Shown: positions 57,782 through 64,000 of the stretch, one piece after another
Numbering within the stretch: the stretch's first letter is position 1
How the letters are laid out: each line of letters opens with the position of its first letter
Assembly: GCA_963971405.1 (NCBI GenBank)
Contig: OZ020489.1
Location: 11,470,001-11,534,000, forward strand
Direction: 5' to 3'
DNA from: Psococerastis gibbosa
Lineage: Eukaryota > Arthropoda > Insecta > Psocodea > Psocidae
Length of the DNA stretch: 64,000 bases
Notes under the pieces: generated by a model
Told to the model about the DNA's origin: nothing
Seen by the model: only the letters and a program-made list of their open reading frames with translations
Databases searched by the model: none
Translations under genes and position numbers: made by a program

Positions 57782-58181
57782 CTGGGAAAAAAATGTGTTG
57801 GTCTCACTCACATAATTTAAATACATATATGCATTTGACAGTTAATGTGGTCTTATGGGCGGGCTATGACTATATATAAAAACCTCAAGAGCAGAATGGC
57901 AGTAAACTACACTAGCGATAGCTAAGATCCGGTATCGATTGGAACCCCGGCGATACGTCAGATACCTATAAATCTTTGGAAGTGAGTTCAAAATTAGATT
58001 GTTTTCCCCAGGGAGTCTGTCGGGTCGCGATCGTCCGTGGGTAGCGGGACTATATCCCATGGTATGCGTAAGCTCGACATGCTCTTTTTCCATTGAAAAC
58101 ATTGCCAGCAATGGCTTCGGTGACGTTAAAGGCCTATAAAGCTAGGTTGAATGTCAATATGAGCAATAGAAAGGTACATAC

Positions 58182-58355
58182 CGTGGCCGGATTGCAGTTG
58201 AACTTAGTTGAATTTAGCCTCTTCATAGATACGACCGTGCTGGAGCCTGACTTGTGGAGCGGAACACTGACTTGCGCCATACTCACATCGTCCATGCACC
58301 CTATGAACCCTCATCGCAGGTCGTAGAATCCGATAATAGTCGGATGCTGATGTAC
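58182..58355 (-). pseudogene. kug-like: Fat-like cadherin exon: end of laminin G domain, in-frame TGA
   Basis: 174 bp (58 codons), acceptor CTTTCCTTCCAG, donor GTATGT, phase 0 both sides. The frame reads VHQHPTIIGFYDLR, TGA, GFIGCMDDVSMAQVSVPLH, then a polar stretch to NCNPAT. GFIGCMDDV is the conserved C-terminal strand of a laminin G domain. The TGA (about 58,311-58,313) stands where an Arg codon would be natural and could be a CGA-to-TGA change. The rest is undamaged. Confidence 0.75.
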
Positions 58356-59280
58356 CTGGAAGGAAAGAAAAAGATAATATAGCCAAGATTGTTACCATTC
58401 TATGGAAAACACCTTAAGACGTGCCAGGCTCTCGTCAGTAGCAGAGGTTCACCAGATTATGTGTTGTGTTGGGCTGTAAGAAAGCTGATGGCGGAAGCCT
58501 TATGCTATGGTGTAATTTAAAAATAATAATAATAATAATAATTTAGTGATGAACCTGTATTTTTTGTGCACTTCTAGGCAATAGTCAATTTTTGAAGTGC
58601 TCATTCTTATGGGAGGGTCTTGAAATCTGTATTGTTATCCTTTTTGCCTTTTGGTGACGCAAACTGTGGCTAAACTCGATGAAAATCATCTATTTATTTT
58701 TTCTTTTCTGTTTAGGGCCAACTCAATTTTGGGCGTTTTACCAGCCTAAAACTAAATTAAAATTCTACTACAATTATTTTTCAAAAACGACTCAAATTAT
58801 TATTGTAGCCTATTATTTTTACTCTTTGTTCATTAAGAGGATATGCTACGTAGAAAATTGGCACCTCAAAATTGAATAGGCTACTTTTCATTTTTTAATT
58901 TAATTAACTCAGCAAGTTATTAAAAATTTGGTTTGGTAGTTCTTCTAAAAATCCCAGAATACGCGAAATGTTAGTCCTGTCTGGTATTTATGAAAGAACT
59001 AAGGCACCAAAAATGTAATATTTCCTAATATATATGATGCATGAAGTAGTCTTCTACAACTTCCATGAGCCAAGCCTTTATTGATTTGCTTTGTTAATTA
59101 AATAAAAAAATAAAAAGTCAATAAAAACAACAAATTTTGGGGTGCTCATTTTCTACATACATTTCCTCTTAAAGAAAGCAGCTGATATGGGTGATCTCCT
59201 TATCTAGAGAATAAGATATTGGAAACACACCAACAATTTCCAAGACTAATTTTAGGATAGAGAATAGACGGCAGACCTAC
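58356..59280. other. Intron with AAT microsatellite
   Basis: (AAT)n at about 58,521-58,541. An AT-rich stretch around 58,680-58,800 (CAACTCAATTTTGGGCGTTT, then TTTTTCAAAAACGACTC) weakly resembles the dispersed repeat at 26,966. No gene. Confidence 0.4.
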
Positions 59281-59508
59281 CTCAGCACCAAAATAGAAAA
59301 CGGCCGTCTGCACGTTGAGGACCTCGTTGATGCCTGGAGACGACCCGTGGACGACGTGCTTACGGTCGACGACGACCCGCGCGGTGTTGCCTTCTCGCTC
59401 CAGCAGAATCTCGTGCCACTGCCCGTCCGAAACCAAGACACTGCCCACGAGCACAAGCCCCTCTCCCATGCCGAGGTCAAATCTGTATTGGACGACCCCA
59501 TTCACGAT
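59281..59508 (-). CDS. kug-like: Fat-like cadherin exon: middle of laminin G domain
   Basis: 228 bp (76 codons), acceptor CAATTCTTGCAG, donor GTAGGT, phase 0. It reads IVNGVVQYRFDLGMGEGLV, SDGQWHEILLEREGNTARV and LNVQTAVFYFGAE. NGxVxYRFD, GQWH and the closing FYFGA are laminin G strands. The ORF is open. Spliced reading from the exon at 60,129-60,254 (YSILE) into IVNGVV is seamless, supporting both borders. Confidence 0.8.
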
Positions 59509-59552
59509 CTGCAAGAATTGACATTGACGACACATTAACAGCTGTTATTCTA

Positions 59553-60110
59553 CTAATTATACCAATCACGAAGTACAGTTGGGGGACAGTCGGCACGAAT
59601 AACAGACAAAACAGTGAAATAGTGGCTGAGATTAAGTTCACCGGAGCAGCCCGTCAAGACAAGAGGCAGGATTAGAAATTCGTTCGGGGTGGAAGAACCA
59701 ATGGTTCGGAAAGAGATTGGATAACAGCAGGTGTATATGAGGAAATGACTGGAGGAAGAAGCATAGAGGGAACATGAAAAAATATTGACTTTTTGTTCGA
59801 GGGTGAAGAAGAGTACGACCAATAATGAGACACAGAAACCAAATTGGGGACATGTAAGAAGAGTGGGACTGGTACCAGAGGAAGTGTTGAATAACCAGAA
59901 TGGAGGAAGCTCAAGTATCGCACCCGGCAACTGCAGCTGGATCAACTCATTTTCTCATACCAAGACGCCCTAGATGGAGTGCTGTGGAAGCGCCAATGCC
60001 ATCGTACCACGACCTCCCGTAGGGGATAAGGTGCGGAATAAGTAAAAAGTAAACAGTATAAGTGCCTATTTGTAGTAAACTGTCCCTTCTTTTTTGTCTC
60101 TGGGCAAGTT
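59553..60110. other. Intron, minus-strand ORFs without homology
   Basis: A 130-codon minus-strand ORF (59,553-59,945) and others show no domain, and lie between two well-supported exons. Treated as intron. Confidence 0.5.
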
Positions 60111-60128
60111 GCGGAAGGATATTTTTAC

Positions 60129-60254
60129 CTCTAAAATACTGTAGTCTATCTTCCCAGCAGCATACATGAGATTTCCAGTTTGCTGGACAGTACGAATCCA
60201 TAGTGACAGACTTAACCCCTCCTCAAAAACAGTCTTCCTCAGTCCTTTCTCCAC
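60129..60254 (-). CDS. kug-like: Fat-like cadherin exon: start of laminin G domain
   Basis: 126 bp (42 codons), acceptor TGTTTTGCTCTGCAG, donor GTAAAA, phase 0. It reads VEKGLRKTVFEEGLSLSLWI, then RTVQQTGNLMYAAGKIDYS, the characteristic first strands of the laminin G domain in Fat-like cadherins. Intact. Confidence 0.8.
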
Positions 60255-60604
60255 CTGCAGAGCAAAACAAGAATGAGGCATATTCAGCGTAAAACTGACC
60301 ATGAACAATTAATTTAACCGCAGTGGTAAATAATAGGTATTCCAGTTTTCTGAAATAAGGAAAATCATGGCGACAAAACATCTTCGACAATGGTTTACAA
60401 TGGAACGACGTTTACAATCATCTTTACAGTGAATTCTTCAATTTGCTAGCCAAGAATGTGCACTATATGAAGTTCCCAAAATAGAACACATTCTATTCAA
60501 CGTAAGAGGGCTATTGCATTCAACAAAATTACAATATTGTAATTTGTATCCTAAATTTTAGTAATCCTAGCTAGGCGTGATAATATGATATGACTTTTGC
60601 CTAC

Positions 60605-60761
60605 CTGATATTCAGCACAGCTGTTACCCATGAAGGAAATAGGGTTTCTACTGCCGTAGCAGCCTTCTCCAGAACACGTGTTCACAGCCACGTCGCACGT
60701 AGATCCAACGTGACCATCTCACACTGGCATGTGTAGCCCTGCTCAGACTGGTCGGGCACAC
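60605..60761 (-). pseudogene. kug-like: Fat-like cadherin exon, partial: EGF end and LamG lead-in
   Basis: Donor CAG|GTAGGC follows 60,605. Upstream, the frame reads VPDQSEQGYTCQCE, shifts by one base, and goes on DGHVGSTCDVAVNTCSGEG then NPISFMGNSCAEYQ. GYTCQC...GSTC supplies only the last three Cys of an EGF repeat. The first three must lie farther upstream, but the LTR retrotransposon begins at about 60,762. The exon is either split by an intron here or interrupted by the insertion. Confidence 0.65.
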
Positions 60762-60995
60762 TGTGGTATAGTATGGTATAGCATTGAGTATTGTTGTGTA
60801 AGCGTTACTGTATTTACCGTTAAGAGTGTGTATGAACTGAAAGTAGGAGAGAGGAGGTGATATGTAGAGGTACCTTGCATGGTACGGGGGATTAGAGAGA
60901 GAACCTTCAAAGAGTTAACAATACAGTACAATAATCGAAGTTACGTGATTTATTATTACGGACCTTACTTCAATTACTTTAATTATGTTACTTCA
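60762..60995 (+). repeat. Probable 5' LTR
   Basis: It begins TG (TGTGGTATAG) and ends CA directly before the primer-binding site. The last 17 bases (TTAATTATGTTACTTCA) recur at 61,366-61,382 in the leader. Start inferred. Confidence 0.5.
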
Positions 60996-61009
60996 TGGCG
61001 ACCGTGACA
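60996..61009 (+). promoter_or_regulatory. Primer-binding site, tRNA-Arg type
   Basis: TGGCGACCGTGACA follows the CA end of the LTR. TGGCGACCGTGACA-type sites, complementary to tRNA-Arg, are known from the mdg1/412 group of gypsy elements. Confidence 0.75.
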
Positions 61010-61058
61010 TCTCGGGTCTGTAAATAATTATAACAATCAATTACCAATCATTTACAAA

Positions 61059-61304
61059 ATGGGCACCACCAACAACAAACAAGAAGAAGTGATCCTGGCC
61101 CAAAACGGACAAAATACGGCGACTGTACCCATTACGCAATTTGAACATTTTGGGCTCTCCATGGCGGGTGGGGTCATAATAGCGGTACTCCTCATCTGTT
61201 GTTGTACGTGCGTTCATTTGACGAAAAAGCAGGCGAAGAGATTCATCGAGAAGCAAGTAGCGGTATCCACTCGTCCCAACCGTATCATCTCTAACATCGT
61301 CTAA
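61059..61304 (+). CDS. Small single-pass membrane protein ORF ahead of gag
   Basis: 81 codons from ATG 61,059 to TAA. A polar N-terminal part (MGTTNNKQEEVILAQNGQ) is followed by a hydrophobic helix GGVIIAVLLICCCTCVHL at about residues 37-54 and a basic tail (TKKQAKRFIEKQVAVSTRPN), so a membrane protein with a basic cytoplasmic tail is likely. It lies between the primer-binding site and gag, in its own frame, with higher GC content than its flanks. Ordinary gypsy elements have no such gene. Its function is unknown. The ORF is intact although gag and pol are broken. Confidence 0.6.
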   Translation: MGTTNNKQEEVILAQNGQNTATVPITQFEHFGLSMAGGVIIAVLLICCCTCVHLTKKQAKRFIEKQVAVSTRPNRIISNIV

Positions 61305-61441
61305 GATAAGATAAGTTTTTTTTAATGATTGTATAATTTATGTTTCAAAAGGGTTTTATGTTGTTTAATTATGTTACTTCATGCACCATGTTACTGTATG
61401 CACCATACACTACTATATAGTAGGTTAATTAATTGGGTTCT

Positions 61442-62723
61442 ATGGGTTGTGTGGAGACTGCTCAACAGTGCGTAGAAGAATTGAAAAAAACTCTTGAGCA
61501 ATGCTAAAAAGTGTGTCAACCGACCGTATGAGCGGGAAACGATTCGCGCTAAGCGATTGGAAGTAAATAGGCTTACTGCCATTTTAAATGACTTGTCGGC
61601 AGAAGGTTTTTCTGTTTCTGAAGAGGGTAAGTGTCTGGAGCTTATTGAAGAGTTTAAAACTAATCGTACGGAACTTTTACTCCTTTTAGATCAATTTGGG
61701 AAGCCTGAAATACCAAATACACAAAACCCTCCTGTGACCACAGCCACCAGTTCAGCGTCGACCATGGCAACTTTCAAATTCGAGACGGCACTCAAATTGC
61801 CATGCCTCACAGCGGACGGGGACTCTACTGCTCTCAGGGATTTCCTGGACATTGCTGAATCTTATCATGACTGTTTGGACGCTGCGGGCAAGACTGCTTT
61901 GGTTCGTTTTTTAGCCCTTAATAAGGTACAAGGCAAAGTAAAAACTCGATTAGGAGAAATTTCCTCTATCAGCACTTTTGACGATTTAAGAACGGCATTA
62001 ACTGCGCGGTGCGGGCTAACCGAAACCTTTGAGAGTCTGACGGGAAGATTGGCTACCCTTACGCAAGGGAAACGTACTCTCAGTTGCTTTTGTGAGGAAC
62101 TTGATCTAATGGCCTCAAAATTAGCGACAATTGCCATAAAAAACCGTAATATTACGGAGGCTGGAGCGAAAGCAGCTATTTTACAAAATTACAAGGACCA
62201 GGCATTAGTCTCTTTTCGCAGGGGTGTCCACTCAGAATTAAAATTAGTGGTTGAGGCTGCTAGGCCTACAACGTTGGAAGATGCATTGGCGATTTCCACA
62301 TCTGCCATGGCTAGTGGTGCACCTAGTGCCCAAGTCTTTTCGTACCACCCCCGTGGTAAATTCAGGGGTCGTGGTAATTCTAATTTTGGCGCATTTTCTC
62401 CCCGAGATTATTTCGGCCAGAATAACCATCGCGGGAATAGGTCTGGATATACAGATCAAGTTGAATATCGTGGTGAGAGGAAAAGTTATAAGGGTAATGA
62501 CCACGGCTATTCCGACAAAGTGTCACAACAGCCACGAGGCCACCAATCTCGAGGTCGAGGCGGTTACCGTGGAAATCGTGGGTTTCGTGGAAATGGCTCT
62601 TATCCCCCGAGGGGAAATCTCGGCCATCAGTATGTTGTACAGCCAGACGCTGTTTCTAAGCAACAGACAAAGTTTCGAGACTCTTCTTTGGAAGAAGACA
62701 CAGAAACTCCAAAAAACTATTAG
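61442..62723 (+). CDS. gag: Gag polyprotein (one frame break near the start)
   Basis: Reading from ATG 61,442 gives MGCVETAQQCVEELKKTLEQ, a stop at 61,505, then a 1-nt shift into a long ORF that runs to 62,723. Gag assembles the intracellular particle. The middle is a typical gag core (FKFETALKLPCLTADGDST, and then YKDQALVSFRRGVHSELK). The C-terminus (about residues 285-385) is Arg/Gly-rich (RGRGNSN, HRGNRSG, GRGGYRGNRGFRGNG) and has no Cys/His zinc knuckle. MGCVET could be an N-myristoylation signal, but this is only a pattern match. Confidence 0.8.
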
Positions 62724-64000
62724 ATCGGGTAAAACACATATATTTATCGGACGCAGATGCCTTAACATCTCCTGTCTTTATAAATGTATGGGATGAACAG
62801 TATACTAATTACCTCCCCATGATACTGATACTGGAGCAAGCATTTCGACTTGGTCAGAAGATAGGCTACCACAGTCATATCGAATTAATACTGAAGAGAC
62901 GTTTATAATAAAAGGTATTGGAGGTGTTATTAAGGTTCTAGGCTCTGTCGTTTTTTCCCTGTATATAAATAAGTATTGCCCCCCCCCCCCCATTTTGCAT
63001 AAATTTTATGTTTTACCCTCCCATTGTAAAATAGGTGTTGATGGTATAGTAGGTACTGATTTTTTAAGAAAATATCGTACTAGCATTTCATTTTGTGATA
63101 ACAGGCTAACGCTGAAATTGCGAAACCGTGAGGTTTGGGTACCGTTAGTGAACGGTGTTATTGCCGAAACACACACGGTAGAGCCGAATTGTGCTAAGCT
63201 CTGCAATGTGCGTTATCCTCTACCTTGTAAAGATTGCATTTACGTGCCTACTGGGGAAGTGAAACCTGGAGTTTTCACGTTTGGTTGTATAACAAAGCCC
63301 AAAAATGGTTTCATGTACTGTTATGTGGCAAATACAACAAATGCCAAACAAACGTTTCGTGCCTCGCAGCTAGAAGTTCAATCAATCAACTCGACGTTGA
63401 CAAAATCAGGTCACATGAGGGCACAAACAGCACGGCAGCTGACTCATACAAGTCGCATAAACAGGCTTGATTCAGAACTACAATTAGGCCACTTATCAGG
63501 CGATTCTAGGAAAAGAATAACACAGTTGTGTCATAAATACGCCGATATATTCCATTTAGAGGGAGACATATTGACCACCACTAATCTTTGTAAACCTAAG
63601 CTGTACATAAAAGAAGGAGCTGCGCCTATTTTCTGTAGGCCATACCGCACTCCACACTGTCAAAAAAGTGAAGTGAAAAGACAGATTCAAGAGATGGTTG
63701 ACCAAAATATTGCTCAACCAAGCATAAGCCCTTATAATTCACCATTTTTGTTACTTAAGAAGAAGGATGGCTCTTTTCGAAATATTATTGATTTCCGTAA
63801 AGTAAATGAGTCCTTAGCGGACGATAGGTTTCCCCTCCCCAACATTGTTGATATTTTGGATAGGCTAGGGAAAGCCCGAATCTTCTCTTGCCTAGATTTA
63901 AAAAATGGCTACTCTCAATGTGAGTTACGTGAGAAAAGCCGGCATATTACTGCTTTTAGTACTGATGAAGGCCACTGGGAGTTGACTCGCCTTCCTCAGG
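62720..64000 (+). CDS. pol: Pol polyprotein, partial: aspartic protease and start of reverse transcriptase
   Basis: It opens LDRVKHIYLSDADALTSP. After a shift in a CCCC run the protease active site DTGASISTWS follows at about 62,825-62,860. A 14-C tract at about 62,977 breaks the frame again, inside the protease (which resumes ILHKFYVLPSHCKIGVDGIV and GTDFLRKY). From there the frame stays open to the window end with ISPYNSPFLLLKKKDGSFR, IIDFRKVNESL and FSCLDLKNGYSQCELR, the reverse transcriptase fingers and motif A of Ty3/gypsy elements. RNase H and integrase would lie beyond 64,000. Confidence 0.9.

Larger units (their letters stand above)
60762..64000 (+). mobile_element. Ty3/gypsy LTR retrotransposon, 5' half
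   Basis: Identified by a primer-binding site at 60,996, an untranslated leader with a small ORF, gag, aspartic protease and the start of reverse transcriptase in gypsy order. It runs off the window. The left LTR probably spans about 60,762-60,995 (starts TGTGGTATAG, ends ACTTCA), but its start cannot be fixed without the 3' LTR. It is in opposite orientation to the cadherin gene. Several 1-nt breaks in homopolymers interrupt gag and pol. Confidence 0.85.

Noticed and set aside
57052..60761. Crumbs or Notch-like identity for the EGF/LamG gene
   Set aside because: The tail exon with LDSLRSYGSAGDELE and DYLRNLN fits Fat-like cadherins. There is no ERLI-type short tail (Crumbs) and no ankyrin repeats (Notch).

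Overview
This is a eukaryotic scaffold: AT-rich, intron-containing, crowded with transposons, and carrying one 200-base run of N. Arthropod retroelement types, TTAGG/CCTAA-rich stretches and the exons of a Fat-like cadherin suggest an arthropod. The sequence alone does not separate insect from crustacean.

Layout. (1) 1-6,340 is a satellite array of about 38 monomers of ~166 bp with local higher-order structure. (2) 6,341-18,624 is a very large inverted repeat. Its ~6.2-kb arms begin and end AGTAGTATAGAAAGGG/CCCTTTCTATACTACT and meet at the N gap (12,518-12,717). Each arm holds, from the outside in: GC-rich subterminal repeats, a diverged form of the neighbouring satellite, CCTAA-rich sequence, two dead LINE fragments, a broken protein-primed type B DNA polymerase fragment, a broken virus-like structural-protein fragment and a 139-bp tandem repeat. 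It is best read as a defective Polinton/Maverick- or adintovirus-like element, or an inverted duplication of one. (3) 18,625-34,500 is a mosaic of repeats: two paralogous ~2.3-kb copies (19.2-21.8 and 29.1-32.0 kb) with different later insertions, a Tc1-like element nested in a hAT-like element, and a long-TIR Tc1/mariner-superfamily element (32,762-34,478). (4) 34.8-60.8 kb on the minus strand holds the 3' part of a Fat-like (kugelei/FAT1-3 type) cadherin gene: laminin G, EGF repeats, transmembrane segment and cytoplasmic tail. Its introns are filled with SINEs, MITEs and one nearly full-length I-type LINE (45.44-50.85 kb). (5) 60.76-64.0 kb is the 5' half of a Ty3/gypsy LTR retrotransposon. 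It begins right beside, and perhaps inside, an EGF exon of the cadherin gene and carries an unusual small membrane-protein ORF ahead of gag.

The only host gene seen is the cadherin. Its splice sites and exon phases are well preserved, yet its exons contain at least two 1-nt frame breaks and two in-frame TGA codons. It is either a decaying copy or suffers local assembly error. Most other ORFs are shadows or retroelement fragments. The most unusual structures are the giant inverted element with its link to the adjacent satellite, and the retrotransposon with the extra membrane ORF.
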